Positions 24,547 to 33,914 of a stretch of DNA of 55,440 nucleotides are shown here, one piece after another. The position numbers were made by a program, and so were the translations under genes. The notes under the pieces are model-generated. The model did not search any database. It was given only the letters and a program-made list of their open reading frames with translations, and had not been told where the DNA came from. Source of the stretch: an uncultured Arenicella sp. (GTDB taxonomy: Bacteria > Pseudomonadota > Gammaproteobacteria > Arenicellales > Arenicellaceae); contig CALAKU010000029.1 of the NCBI GenBank assembly GCA_937922925.1, positions 1 through 55,440 of the forward strand, in the 5' to 3' direction. Position 1 is the first letter of the stretch. The number at the start of each line of letters is the position of its first letter.

Positions 24547-25380
24547 ATGGACATTAACGCTTTAAAGACCTTTCTCGAAGTGGCGAAAACTCGCCACTTC
24601 GCACAAGCCGCTGACAATCTCTTTGTTTCGCAATCAACCATTAGCGCTAGGATTCGCACTCTGGAGGAACTATTAGGCGTGAGCCTATTTGTGCGCGAGC
24701 GCGGCAACATACACTTAAGCAAAGAAGGCGAAGCCTTTATGACGCACGCCAAAAGCATGATGACCTTGTGGGCGCGAGCGCAACAAGAAATCGGCGGCGG
24801 AAAAGGAGTGAGAGAAACCTTAAACATTGGCGGCCTTCCTGGGCTGTGGGATATCAGCCTTCATCATTGGCTAGCGCGTATTCGTCAAGCACGACCAGAC
24901 ATAGCCATTGCGGCCGATATTTTTGGGCCCAAGACCCTAATCAATCGAGTCACCGACGGCACCTTGGACATTGCTTTTGTCTACGATGCTCCGCAAAGTG
25001 TGAATTTAGTATCCCACTCTTTGCCCACCATCGAATTACTGTTAGTCAGCGCGCGCAAATTCAAACGCTTGCCGGACGACTGGCAAAACGATTTTATTCA
25101 AGTCGATTGGGGCATGAGCTTTGCTGTGCAATTTGCGGCCGAATTTCCTGAGGTGCAAGCGGCTCGTTTGCAAACCACGCTTGGGCGCATCGCGATGGAG
25201 CAATTGCTTGGCGGCTCAGGCTTTGCCTATCTCGCCGAGCCAGCGATTCGGGAGGCCTTAGAGCAAAAAAGACTATTCCGTGTACCAAGTGCTCCTACAT
25301 TTAAGCGCCAAGCCAGTGCGATCTTTCACGCTGACTCCAACAAAACAGACTTGATCAAGCAATTGGTCGAGTTCTTTTAA
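24547..25380 (+). CDS. LysR-family regulator (HdfR-like)
   Basis: 277 aa. An N-terminal winged HTH is MDINALKTFLEVAKTRHFAQAADNLFVSQSTISARIRTLE (1-40), and a type 2 periplasmic-binding-like effector domain extends from about 90. The phrase FLEVAKTRHFAQAA resembles HdfR-type LysR proteins. It is co-directional with frmA, so autoregulated control of formaldehyde or nitrosothiol detoxification is possible. Regulators of this branch in other bacteria have unrelated targets, so the link rests on position only. Confidence 0.88.
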   Translation: MDINALKTFLEVAKTRHFAQAADNLFVSQSTISARIRTLEELLGVSLFVRERGNIHLSKEGEAFMTHAKSMMTLWARAQQEIGGGKGVRETLNIGGLPGLWDISLHHWLARIRQARPDIAIAADIFGPKTLINRVTDGTLDIAFVYDAPQSVNLVSHSLPTIELLLVSARKFKRLPDDWQNDFIQVDWGMSFAVQFAAEFPEVQAARLQTTLGRIAMEQLLGGSGFAYLAEPAIREALEQKRLFRVPSAPTFKRQASAIFHADSNKTDLIKQLVEFF

Positions 25381-25422
25381 GCTACCACAGCATTAGTCGA
25401 TTAATTGACGTTTATCGACGAT

Positions 25423-25449
25423 AAATTTTGGTCAAGTTGACAAAAATTT
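25423..25449. promoter_or_regulatory. 27-bp inverted repeat between the LysR gene and the PA3496-like gene
   Basis: AAATTTTGGTCAA and TTGACAAAAATTT are complementary at 12 of 13 positions around one central G. A T-rich stretch follows (TTTTTCGTTTT), so it could end the LysR transcript. It also contains TTGACA, a possible -35 box for the next gene, without a clear -10. Confidence 0.4.
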
Positions 25450-25527
25450 TTCGTTTTACCTTTGCCGCCCCGCTTTGAATAATCAAAGAGGTAGGGATCA
25501 ACCCCAAATCTCTAATGAGGCAGCACA

Positions 25528-25755
25528 ATGGGTAAACACAAAGACAAATCTGACGACCTTATTCTCGATGACGACGTTCGAGAAAACCTACTCAACAACC
25601 CCGATTACGCATTAGAAGACGACGCGTTCTTTAGAAAATACGAGCCCAAACGCTCACGCATGCGGCGCAAAAAAGCATTGAATGCGAGGCGACGTTTAGA
25701 GGAATATCGCGAAGCACAGCTATTGCGCGAGCAATTAGCCGACTTCTATGACTAG
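25528..25755 (+). CDS. PA3496-like small charged protein
   Basis: 75 aa. The N-terminus is acidic (DDLILDDDVRENLLNN) and the C-terminal helix is Arg-rich, ending RRRLEEYREAQLLREQLADFYD. This last block resembles small PA3496-family putative envelope-integrity proteins of gammaproteobacteria; I rely on memory for this. A good RBS (AATGAGGCAG) precedes the ATG. No enzymatic motif; function unproven. Confidence 0.6.
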   Translation: MGKHKDKSDDLILDDDVRENLLNNPDYALEDDAFFRKYEPKRSRMRRKKALNARRRLEEYREAQLLREQLADFYD

Positions 25756-25764
25756 GTTTGAACC

Positions 25765-25809
25765 ACAGCTTGAGCCATTGAAATACAGCTTGAGCCATTG
25801 AAATACAGC
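25765..25809 (+). repeat. 20-bp tandem repeat, 2.25 copies
   Basis: ACAGCTTGAGCCATTGAAAT at 25765-25784 is repeated exactly at 25785-25804, with a partial third copy (ACAGC). It lies between the convergent genes at 25755 and 25847. Confidence 0.95.
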
Positions 25810-25846
25810 AGGTATTAAATAGTTTTGACCTTAGGCTGGGTTGACT

Positions 25847-26275
25847 CTAGTCTGGGCAGCCAGCCCCAGTGCGCTGGCCGCTTTCATCCGTAAAGTCACG
25901 CCAATGTACCCAGCCATTAGGGCAATGGAAGCCCCACTCACGATGCTTTTTGCCTGTTAAAAAAAGTGTTAATGCGAACGAGCTTTTAAGCTCGATGCGA
26001 TGAGTGTAGTGAGCCGATCGGTATTTGGGTATCCAAGGCCAAATACGTCGAACGCCAGTTGGCGTATGCTCCTCTAAGCGCCCCCACAATAAAATACTCC
26101 ATGAACGCCAAGGATGATCGTGCAATGCTCGATCGTCGTCACTGCCCAAATACTTATGCAAATAGAGATTAATTTTGCCGGGGCGGCGTATTAGAAACCA
26201 ACGCTTTAGATACTGTTCACCTATGATTTCATCGGCATTGCGCCAACCGAGTTTGAGCGACTTTAATCTCAGCAT
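25847..26275 (-). CDS. Hypothetical cupin-like protein
   Basis: 142 aa. Conserved-looking blocks are YLHKYLGSDDDRALHDHPW (38-56), a central THRIEL and a C-terminal WGFHCPNGWVHWRDF. The pattern His-x-His-Pro followed by later His/Glu positions fits a small double-stranded beta-helix (cupin) metal site, and similar proteins are found in phages and proteobacterial chromosomes. Activity unknown. It converges on the PA3496-like gene. Confidence 0.65.
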   Translation of the reverse strand: MLRLKSLKLGWRNADEIIGEQYLKRWFLIRRPGKINLYLHKYLGSDDDRALHDHPWRSWSILLWGRLEEHTPTGVRRIWPWIPKYRSAHYTHRIELKSSFALTLFLTGKKHREWGFHCPNGWVHWRDFTDESGQRTGAGCPD

Positions 26276-26310
26276 TCGATTTTAGACCTTCGGAAAATCT
26301 CCGTGAAAGT

Positions 26311-26342
26311 AAAAAGGGCGCGCTGGTTAAACCAGTGCGCCC
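26311..26342 (-). terminator. Rho-independent terminator of the DUF885 gene
   Basis: Stem GGGCGCGCTGGTT/AACCAGTGCGCCC (26316-26342, one mismatch) with an AT-only turn, followed by TTTTT on the minus strand. Confidence 0.75.
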
Positions 26343-26410
26343 AAAGTGTAAAACAAAACCGGGCTAAAGCCCTAATGTTCTGTCCGGTTGCTTTCTCAAG
26401 TTCTCCGACT

Positions 26411-28300
26411 TTAGTTCGCTGCCTTCGACGCATCTATCCACGAATCGACTCTGCGAGCAAGCAAGCTTAGAGGCATCGACCCGCCACCCAATACCGTATC
26501 GTGAAAGTCACGGATGTCAAAGTCATCGCCCAAAGCATCTTCGGCTTTCTTGCGCAAACGCTGAATCTCGATCATGCCAACTTTGTAAGCAGTCGCCTGA
26601 CCGCCGATCACCAAGTAGCGACGAATCTCAGCTTCAATAGTGCCTTGTGGCGCTGGTGAATTGGCCGCGAAGAAATCGATTGCCTGCTGCTGAGACCATT
26701 TCTTTTCATGTAATCCAGTATCCACGACAAGACGAATCGCGCGCCACATTTCGCTGCCCAAACGACCAAAATCGGAATACGGGTCAGTAAATGTGTTGTT
26801 CATTTCCTTAGCCAGCGCCTCAGAATACAAACCCCAGCCTTCGGCATAAGCAGTAAAACCGGCTTGCGTTCGAAACTTAGGAACCCCGGTTAGTTCTTGC
26901 GCGATCGCAATTTGCATATGATGCCCTGGCAAGCCTTCGTGATAGGCAATCACTTCAAGCTCGTTTTTGGGCATGGTGCTCATATCAGACAGATGAGCAT
27001 AGTAGATACCTGGGCGTGCTCCATCGGGCGTGCCAGGATAGTAATGCTGTGGCGCACCGTCTTGCTCACGAAATGGCTCTACCCGTTTAACAACTAATTC
27101 GCCTTTGGGCAAAATACCAAAATAGTTGGGCAACTCTTTGCGAATATTGTCAATCGCCGCTGTGGCATCGTCGATATAAGCTTGACGACCCTCATCGGTG
27201 TTTGGATAGTAAAACTGTTCGTTGTCTTTACTGTCGCGAATGTAAGTAAAGAAGGCTTGTAAATCGCCCTCAAAACCGACTTGATTTTTAATCGCTTCCA
27301 TCTCGCCACGAATACGCTCTACTTCCGCCAAACCCAGGTCATGGATTTCGTCCGCTGTCATATCAGTGGTCGTCATCTGTTTGAGGCGATAGTTGTAGTA
27401 AGCCTCACCATTGGGTAACGCATGAACCCCTTGGGCTTCGGCTGTGGTATTGGCCATATCGCCATCAATAAAATCAAGCAAGTTTTTATACGCCGGAGCC
27501 ATATCGTTGACTAGGGCCTGCTTGGTTTGCTCTAGCAATTCATCGCTGCGCTCTTGAGTGATGATTTCTTTACTGACTAAATCGGCAGCCTTGGTTTTGG
27601 CATCGTTCCAAAGTGAAGAATCGTTTTCAGACTCATCAAAGGGCTTACCACTGATGATTTCAGAGGCTTCTTTATGGACAATCTCATAGGCGAAACGCGG
27701 TGGGCGCACGCCCTCTTGGACACCCAGTTTGGCGCGCTCAATTAATTGGTCCATAGCCCGACCGATAGCGCTAAGGCGAGAGACATAGGCTTGCATTTCG
27801 CTTTCGCTAGCAACCGGATGAAAACTCATCATCAAGGTCGGAAAGAAAGCGTGCGTGCCATTCATTTGTTCAAAAATATAGCCGGTGCGCTTGAACGGCA
27901 CGCCCGCCGCCGCACGCTCATATTGATATGCCCAAAGATCATAGGAGATCTTGGCATCGTCATTGAGTTTGTCGTAATCGAACATCGCTTTCATGGCTTC
28001 AACCGATTTACGCTTCCATTCAAGTTGCTCGGCTTCCGCCGCTTCGCTCATGTCGTCGATTTCGCCATAGCGCTCTTTACGCCCCTGAAAAGTTAAGCCA
28101 ATTGGGCTTCGCATTAACTCTTCTTCGTACTGGGCTTCAAACCATTCGTTAAGCTTTTCTGATTCGCTTTTACTCGTGATCGCGTCGCCATTCTCACTCG
28201 TGTTTACCGACTGGCTTTGTGGTTCTGAGGTTGCGCTGTCTTGATTGTTGCAGGCAGACAACGCCAAGGAGACTAATAAGACTATAAAAACACGTTGCAT
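26411..28300 (-). CDS. DUF885 family lipoprotein, putative metallopeptidase
   Basis: 629 aa from ATG 28300, chosen because GGAGAG precedes it and because the product then starts with a lipoprotein signal (RVFIVLLVSLALSAC, Cys17). A Ser/Glu/Gln-rich linker leads to the DUF885 body, whose best motif is YHEGLPGHHMQIAIAQEL with a downstream AYAEGWGLYSE. Known: DUF885 proteins carry an HExxxxH-like signature and are thought to be zinc peptidases. Likely anchored in the envelope. A paralogue without a lipobox is encoded at 49328-51091. Confidence 0.85.
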   Translation of the reverse strand: MQRVFIVLLVSLALSACNNQDSATSEPQSQSVNTSENGDAITSKSESEKLNEWFEAQYEEELMRSPIGLTFQGRKERYGEIDDMSEAAEAEQLEWKRKSVEAMKAMFDYDKLNDDAKISYDLWAYQYERAAAGVPFKRTGYIFEQMNGTHAFFPTLMMSFHPVASESEMQAYVSRLSAIGRAMDQLIERAKLGVQEGVRPPRFAYEIVHKEASEIISGKPFDESENDSSLWNDAKTKAADLVSKEIITQERSDELLEQTKQALVNDMAPAYKNLLDFIDGDMANTTAEAQGVHALPNGEAYYNYRLKQMTTTDMTADEIHDLGLAEVERIRGEMEAIKNQVGFEGDLQAFFTYIRDSKDNEQFYYPNTDEGRQAYIDDATAAIDNIRKELPNYFGILPKGELVVKRVEPFREQDGAPQHYYPGTPDGARPGIYYAHLSDMSTMPKNELEVIAYHEGLPGHHMQIAIAQELTGVPKFRTQAGFTAYAEGWGLYSEALAKEMNNTFTDPYSDFGRLGSEMWRAIRLVVDTGLHEKKWSQQQAIDFFAANSPAPQGTIEAEIRRYLVIGGQATAYKVGMIEIQRLRKKAEDALGDDFDIRDFHDTVLGGGSMPLSLLARRVDSWIDASKAAN

Positions 28301-28410
28301 GGGTTGGCTCTCCGAAAATAATAAGTAATTGCACGCATAATAGTTTGAGCATACCCCAAAGCGCAAACTCTTGAGGACTCGCGATTGCGCCAAGCTGTCT
28401 GAGTTAATGA

Positions 28411-28440
28411 AAAGCAGCTTGGCTTATAAAAAGCAGCTTG
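28411..28440 (-). repeat. Short direct repeat, 11 bp with a 19-bp period
   Basis: AAAGCAGCTTG occurs at 28411-28421 and 28430-28440 in the gap between the DUF885 and leucine dehydrogenase genes. Confidence 0.85.
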
Positions 28441-28479
28441 ATTCGAAAACCAAACTTAACGGCGCGTGCAGTAGTTGAT

Positions 28480-29637
28480 TTAGGCTGCAATACTCGCAGC
28501 AGTGTTACCTGAATTGTGATCACTGCCTTGCGGCTGCGCACGGTTCGAGGGGTCTGGGTCTTTAAAACGTTGTTCTGCAATAGCTTCGGCAACCCTGGCC
28601 GTATCTAAATTTTGCTGCTCGCTGATATCCAGGACATCGGTAAGCAAGGCGTCGATTGCGTTGATTCGGGTATAACACTCATCCACCGATGCATTTTTAA
28701 ATTGCCGGTACACGTCGATAATTCCGCCCGAGTTAACGACAAAGTCAGGTGCGTAGGTAACGCCGCGGGTTTTTAAAACCCGCGCATGATAGGCACTTGC
28801 TAATTGATTATTGGCCGCACCCACAATCACTGGCGCGGCCAGCTCAGGGATCGTTACATCATTTAAAACGGCGCCCATTGCACACGGCGCAAATATGTCG
28901 GCCTGCGCTCGATGAATTTCGCTGATCTCAAGCTCTTGCGCACCAAGCGCTTGTGCTTGGCGCAATCGGGCCGCGTTGGTATCGGCCACGCTAACCTTCG
29001 CGCCCGCTTCTAACAATTGTTCGCATAGGCTAAAACCGACCGAACCGATACCTTGAATGGCGACATGCAGGCCGGAGAGATGTTCACTTTTGAAGCGATG
29101 TCGCGCAGCAGCTTGCATTGCTATCAAGACGCCCTTAGCCGTCAGAGGTGACGGATCGCCTCCAAAAGCGCCGCCTTCCTCCAACCCCAGAACGTGTTCG
29201 CTCTTGCTCGCCATAAGACGCATGTCTTCAACACAGGTTCCCGAATCTTCGGCAGTGACGTAACGACCTTGGTGTTCGTTAATAAACTCGGCCATAGCCT
29301 GCCAAAGTTCGGGCGACTTTACCTTGCGCGGGTCGCCCATGATTACCGCTTTTCCGCCCCCCATCGGTAAACCGGCGAGCGCGGATTTGTAGGTCATGCC
29401 GCGGCTTAAACGTAATACATCTTCAAGTGCCTCTTCTTTACTGGCATAGGGAAACAGTCGACAACCCCCTACTGCCGCGCCTAAGCGAGTATTGTGAATC
29501 GCAATAAAAGCGCGCAAACCGCTGTGCGTGTCTTCGATAAAACTGACTTGCTCGTGATCGTCAAACGACGGCGACGTGGCGGCCTCCGTCACTGTATAGC
29601 GATTCGAATAAGGCTTAGAAGAACAAAAATCCGACAT
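28480..29637 (-). CDS. Leucine/phenylalanine/valine dehydrogenase family (Glu-Leu-Phe-Val DH)
   Basis: 385 aa from ATG 29637 (MSDFCSSKPYS); an ATG three codons upstream is possible. The N-terminal domain has NTRLGAAVGGCRLFPY and the glycine-rich LAGLPMGGGKAVIMGDPRK with the substrate Lys. The NAD domain has GLHVAIQGIGSVGFSLCEQL. Known: reversible oxidative deamination of branched-chain or aromatic amino acids to 2-oxo acids. The upstream indolepyruvate ferredoxin oxidoreductase (107 bp, same strand) could decarboxylate such oxo acids, so the pair forms an amino-acid degradation route. Confidence 0.9.
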   Translation of the reverse strand: MSDFCSSKPYSNRYTVTEAATSPSFDDHEQVSFIEDTHSGLRAFIAIHNTRLGAAVGGCRLFPYASKEEALEDVLRLSRGMTYKSALAGLPMGGGKAVIMGDPRKVKSPELWQAMAEFINEHQGRYVTAEDSGTCVEDMRLMASKSEHVLGLEEGGAFGGDPSPLTAKGVLIAMQAAARHRFKSEHLSGLHVAIQGIGSVGFSLCEQLLEAGAKVSVADTNAARLRQAQALGAQELEISEIHRAQADIFAPCAMGAVLNDVTIPELAAPVIVGAANNQLASAYHARVLKTRGVTYAPDFVVNSGGIIDVYRQFKNASVDECYTRINAIDALLTDVLDISEQQNLDTARVAEAIAEQRFKDPDPSNRAQPQGSDHNSGNTAASIAA

Positions 29638-29744
29638 AAAAATCATCCGTTGGCGTTTAAAACGCAATTTAAAAGTATTTAGTTTTTCTTGGTGAATCGT
29701 CTAGGTAACAAGCTTTGGGCAGTGACTTTCTAATGAGTCACTTT

Positions 29745-32700
29745 CTAAGCCGCAACTTCGACGTTAATTTGGCTAATAGGCGCGTCGTTTGCCGAGCGCT
29801 TAAACTCGCTCATTTTGATTTCAAGTTGATGACAGAACGCTTCATAATTTGCCTGTTTGACATGTCCAAATCCACGCACCTGATTAAACGACTCAACAAT
29901 GTTGATGGCCTTTTGCATGTTGTGCGGCTTTAGGTCGGCATGCAGCGTCCCAAGAACCGTTTTAAATTGTTGTAATAGAGCCCGTTCCATTTTACGTTCA
30001 TGAGTGTACGAAAAAATATCCAGCGCGGTTCCTCGCAACACCTTAGCGTGACGCAGTATCTTGAAAACAGTCAACACCCAGGCGCCGAGGGCGATTTTAC
30101 GCGGCTCGCCACTGTGCTTATCTCGGCGTGCCAATAGAGGCGGTGCCAAATAAATTTTCATTTTGCTGGTGCTTGAAAAAGTGGTTTTGAGCTGTTCGGC
30201 AAACCGACCATCGCTGTAAAGACGAGCAACTTCGTATTCATCTTTAATTGCCATCAAACGATACAAGCTTTTTGCCACAGCAACAGTGAATTCGGATGAC
30301 GAACCCTGCCCTTGCTTAGCTTCGATTTGCGCACTTTGCTCGACCAATTGTCGATATTCTTGCGCATACGCTTGGTTCTGGTAAGCCACTAAATCTTGAT
30401 AGCGATGATCAACGATTTGCTGCAAACCTTCGAGCGGCTTGAACTGCAATTGGTTTAACTTGGCAAGCCCAGCGGTGTAATCAAAATCTTGCGCTGCTTG
30501 TCGGCCCCATTCGAAAGCGCGTTGATTAAATGCCACTTGAACATTGTTAAGTTCTAGGGCTTTATGAATGGCCTCGGCAGACAAAGGAATGAGGCCTTTT
30601 TGAAACGCGTAGCCAACCAGAAAAAGGTTGGTCGCAATAGGGTCGCCCATTAGCCCTTTGGCTAACTCAGTGGCCGGAATGAAGGTGGCTTGGCCTTTGG
30701 TCACCTCGCTTTCGATGCTACGTTTCATCGGTTCAATATGGAACACGGCATCGGGGTTAGAAATAAACTCTGCGTTAACCGTCAAAGAATCGTTTACCAC
30801 GGCGTGACTGCGGCCTTCTTGCAACTTCGCTAGCGCATCGTCACTCGCCGCCACCATTAGATCCGCGCCCAAAACTAGGTCAGCGTCGCCCGCGGGAATC
30901 CGTACCGCATGAATCTGGCGTTGATGTTCAGCTATGCGAAGGTGGCTCACAACCGGGCCAAATTTTTGCGCAAGCCCCGTTTGATTCATAGTTGCCACGC
31001 CCTTGCCTTCCAAGTGCGCGGCCATCGACAACACTGCGGTGACCGTTAATATGCCGGTGCCGCCAACGCCGGCGACGACAATGTTCCAAGGTTGATCCAG
31101 ATTAGGCGTGTCGGGCTTAGCTATGGTGTTAAGTTTCGATGCGGATATGCCCTCAGGCTTTCGTAATTCGCCTTCGATCGTTATGAAGCTTGGGCAAAAG
31201 CCATTGACACAAGAATGATCGAAGTTGCAGGCAGCTTGATCAATTTGTCGCTTACGCCCCATCTCAGTTTCTTTAGGAACCACCGAAAGACAATTCGACT
31301 TTTTACTGCAATCTCCGCACCCTTCGCAGACGGCCGAATTGATCAGCACTCGCGGTTTATTTTCTACTAAGGTACCGCGCTTTTTACGCCGCCGCTTTTC
31401 GGTGGCGCAGGTTTGCTCATAAATAAGTACGGTGCAACCCGGCGTGTCACGAAGTTGTTCTTGCACGGCTTGCAGCTCATCGCGATGATGTAAGGCCACG
31501 CCATTAAGATTCAGTGAGTGATGGCGCTTGGGGTCGTCTGATACTAAATCGATACGTTTGACGCCCTCGCCTTTGAGTTGCCCAATGAGTTCGGGAATGC
31601 TGAGGCTGCCGTCCACGGCTTGCCCGCCGGTCATGGCAACCGCATCGTTGTACAAAATTTTGTAAGTGATGTTGACCTTGGCCGCTACCGCTTGGCGGAT
31701 CGCCATCACCCCTGAATGAAAATACGTGCCATCGCCCAAGTTTTGGAAAATGTGTTTGGTTTCGCTAAATGGAGCAATACCGACCCAAGGAATACCTTCA
31801 CCGCCCATATGAGTAAATGTTTGAGTTGGGCGTCGATCAGACTTGGTTGCCAAGTAGTGGCAGCCGATACCCCCAGTGGCGATTGAGCCTTCGGGTACTA
31901 CCGTGGATCGATTGTGAGGGCAACCTGAACAAAATGTTGCTTCTCTGCTCGACACTAACCGTGGAATCGATAAAACCCGTTCTTTGCGGTCAATAAAGGC
32001 CACACGCTCGTCGATTTTTTCACTGGTGAAAAATGGTTTAAGGCGCGCAGCAATAACGCGAGCGATCATGGCTGGCGTCAGTTCACTGAGGTTAGTAAGC
32101 AATTCTTTGTGGTTTTCGTCGTATTCACCAACCACACGTGGGCGATCTTTAACTGGCCAGTTGTACAATTGACCCGTCAATTGGTCTTCTATGACCGAGC
32201 GTTTTTCTTCGACCACTAAAATTTCGCTCAAACCTCGTGCAAATTCGTGAGTGCTTACTGGTTCGAGTGGCCACGGCATACCGACTTTTAGCACTCGGAT
32301 GCCGATATCCGAGGCCTGCCTCTCAGAGATACCTAAGTCGTCGAATGCCTGTAAGACATCAAGATAGCTTTTACCGCTGGTGATAATACCCAGTTGTGGT
32401 TTGGGCGTATCAATGACGATTTTATTGAGCGTATTAGCGCGAGCAAAAGCCAACGCGGCATAGATTTTGTACTTATTGAGGCGCTCCTCTTGCGCCAAAG
32501 GCGCATCTGGCCAGCGCACATTAAGGCCACCTTTGGGCATTTCAAAATCGGTGGGCAAATGAATCTGTACGCGACCGGGGTCGATCTCGGCAGAAATCGC
32601 CGAGTCCATGTTCTCGGTAATCGCTTTTAGGCCAACCCAGCAACCGCTGTACCGCGACAATTCCCAACCAAAAATACCCAAGTCGAGGACTTCTTGCACA

Positions 32701-33242
32701 TTGGCTGGTGCCAGCACTGGCATAGAAAGGCTGGTGAAAATATGTTCAGACTGATACGGAAACGTCGAGGATTTACAGCCATGATCGTCGCCAACAACCG
32801 CGAGAACTCCGCCGTGCTTTGCGGTGCCGGCTGCATTTGCATGGCGGAAAGCGTCTATTGAGCGATCCAAGCCCGGCCCCTTGCCGTACCACATGCCAAA
32901 AACACCATCGTATTGACTGCCCGGGAACAAGCCCACTTCTTGGGACCCACGCACCGCGGTGGCGGCTAAATCTTCGTTTACACCGGGTACAAACCGCACC
33001 TTATGTTTGTCTAAAAAGGGCTTGGCACGCCACATCGCCTGATCAACACTGCCTAGGGGCGAGCCGCGATAACCCGATACAAAACCCGCCGTATTAAGAC
33101 CGCGCTCTTGGTCACGTTGATGCTGCAATATGGGAAGGCGAACCAAGGCTTCAATGCCATTGAGATAAGCTCGGGTCGCGCTCAACGAGTATTTATCGTC
33201 GAGCGACACGTCTAACAATTGCACTGGCGAGTTTTCAGACAT
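29745..33242 (-). CDS. Indolepyruvate ferredoxin oxidoreductase, fused alpha-beta (IorA-IorB)
   Basis: 1165 aa from ATG 33242 (MSENSPVQLLD), with an AGAGG/GGAG region upstream; an extended frame from 33302 is not supported. Domains in order are: a 2-oxoacid oxidoreductase pyrimidine-binding part (VSGYRGSPLGSVDQAMW), a TPP-binding part (GIGCHYLATKSD; MGGEGIPWVG; YNDAVAMTGGQ), a ferredoxin region with CEGCGDCSKKSNC and CNFDHSCVNGFCPSF, and the C-terminal gamma-like subunit (VAGVGGTGILTVTAVL). Known: oxidises aryl or branched 2-oxo acids to acyl-CoA, reducing ferredoxin. Divergent from an Lrp regulator. Confidence 0.94.
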   Translation of the reverse strand: MSENSPVQLLDVSLDDKYSLSATRAYLNGIEALVRLPILQHQRDQERGLNTAGFVSGYRGSPLGSVDQAMWRAKPFLDKHKVRFVPGVNEDLAATAVRGSQEVGLFPGSQYDGVFGMWYGKGPGLDRSIDAFRHANAAGTAKHGGVLAVVGDDHGCKSSTFPYQSEHIFTSLSMPVLAPANVQEVLDLGIFGWELSRYSGCWVGLKAITENMDSAISAEIDPGRVQIHLPTDFEMPKGGLNVRWPDAPLAQEERLNKYKIYAALAFARANTLNKIVIDTPKPQLGIITSGKSYLDVLQAFDDLGISERQASDIGIRVLKVGMPWPLEPVSTHEFARGLSEILVVEEKRSVIEDQLTGQLYNWPVKDRPRVVGEYDENHKELLTNLSELTPAMIARVIAARLKPFFTSEKIDERVAFIDRKERVLSIPRLVSSREATFCSGCPHNRSTVVPEGSIATGGIGCHYLATKSDRRPTQTFTHMGGEGIPWVGIAPFSETKHIFQNLGDGTYFHSGVMAIRQAVAAKVNITYKILYNDAVAMTGGQAVDGSLSIPELIGQLKGEGVKRIDLVSDDPKRHHSLNLNGVALHHRDELQAVQEQLRDTPGCTVLIYEQTCATEKRRRKKRGTLVENKPRVLINSAVCEGCGDCSKKSNCLSVVPKETEMGRKRQIDQAACNFDHSCVNGFCPSFITIEGELRKPEGISASKLNTIAKPDTPNLDQPWNIVVAGVGGTGILTVTAVLSMAAHLEGKGVATMNQTGLAQKFGPVVSHLRIAEHQRQIHAVRIPAGDADLVLGADLMVAASDDALAKLQEGRSHAVVNDSLTVNAEFISNPDAVFHIEPMKRSIESEVTKGQATFIPATELAKGLMGDPIATNLFLVGYAFQKGLIPLSAEAIHKALELNNVQVAFNQRAFEWGRQAAQDFDYTAGLAKLNQLQFKPLEGLQQIVDHRYQDLVAYQNQAYAQEYRQLVEQSAQIEAKQGQGSSSEFTVAVAKSLYRLMAIKDEYEVARLYSDGRFAEQLKTTFSSTSKMKIYLAPPLLARRDKHSGEPRKIALGAWVLTVFKILRHAKVLRGTALDIFSYTHERKMERALLQQFKTVLGTLHADLKPHNMQKAINIVESFNQVRGFGHVKQANYEAFCHQLEIKMSEFKRSANDAPISQINVEVAA

Positions 33243-33338
33243 GCTCCATCCTCTTATTGTTCTATTTTTATTGCCAAATATTCTAGAACAAAGCCAGCGC
33301 ATTTTTTATGCTGAGAAAATCGATATTTTGCCCATATA

Positions 33339-33353
33339 GGTCTAAAATAGACC
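33339..33353. promoter_or_regulatory. Lrp-type operator candidate in the divergent promoter
   Basis: GGTCTAAAATAGACC: 5-bp perfect arms around an AT-only centre, 25 bp upstream of the lrp-like ATG and 97 bp upstream of the oxidoreductase start. Lrp/AsnC proteins usually bind such 15-bp dyads with AT centres. Confidence 0.6.
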
Positions 33354-33378
33354 AACATCCGTAACTTATAGAATAAAT

Positions 33379-33852
33379 ATGCCTGATTTAAACGATCAAG
33401 ATATACAAATACTGTCCTTGTTGCAGCGTGACGCCGACCGCAGCTCAAACGAGATCGCCGAGTCACTGAACATGAGCCAATCGCCATGTTGGCGACGGAT
33501 AAATCGCTTGGAAAAAGACGGCCTGATCACGAAGAAAGTGGCCATTTTGAACCGCCAAGCCTTGCGCATGGATTTAGTGGCTTTTACCACCATTAATTTA
33601 AGCGAAGCCGGTCGCCGCAATATGGAACTGTTTGAAACGGCGGTGCGTGAGCTTGAAGAGGTGGTCGAGTGCTATACCATGACTGGCGCGTGGGACTACA
33701 TGCTAAAGATTGTGGTCAAAGACATCAGCCACTATGAGCAATTTGTACGTAACCGTTTGTTGGAAGTACCGATGATTGGCGAGGTTCACTCTCATATCTC
33801 AGTCACCGAAATAAAAAACACCACTGAGCTGCCCTTGCGACAGCTCTCATAA
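33379..33852 (+). CDS. Lrp/AsnC-family transcriptional regulator
   Basis: 157 aa. The N-terminal HTH is LNDQDIQILSLLQRDADRSSNEIAESLNMSQSPCWRRINRLEKDGLI (4-50), and an RAM effector domain spans about 70-150 (CYTMTGAWDYMLKIVVKD). Known: responds to amino acids, often controlling the adjacent divergent operon. Here that operon degrades 2-oxo acids derived from amino acids, so local control by leucine, phenylalanine or similar is the simplest reading. Confidence 0.93.
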   Translation: MPDLNDQDIQILSLLQRDADRSSNEIAESLNMSQSPCWRRINRLEKDGLITKKVAILNRQALRMDLVAFTTINLSEAGRRNMELFETAVRELEEVVECYTMTGAWDYMLKIVVKDISHYEQFVRNRLLEVPMIGEVHSHISVTEIKNTTELPLRQLS

Positions 33853-33866
33853 TTTTCGGCAGCGTT

Positions 33867-33898
33867 CAATTTCTAACGGCTCTCAGTTTCTAACGGCT
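33867..33898 (+). repeat. 15-bp near-identical direct repeat, 17-bp period
   Basis: CAATTTCTAACGGCT (33867-33881) and CAGTTTCTAACGGCT (33884-33898) differ at one base. They lie just after the Lrp stop codon, in the convergent gap to the next gene. Confidence 0.9.
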
Positions 33899-33914
33899 TT
33901 GCTGTCAATAATGC

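Noticed and set aside
29721-29742. Hairpin AGTGACT/AGTCACT after the fused oxidoreductase as a terminator
   Set aside because: Only 7 bp with an 8-base loop and no T-run; the next gene is on the same strand and may be co-transcribed.
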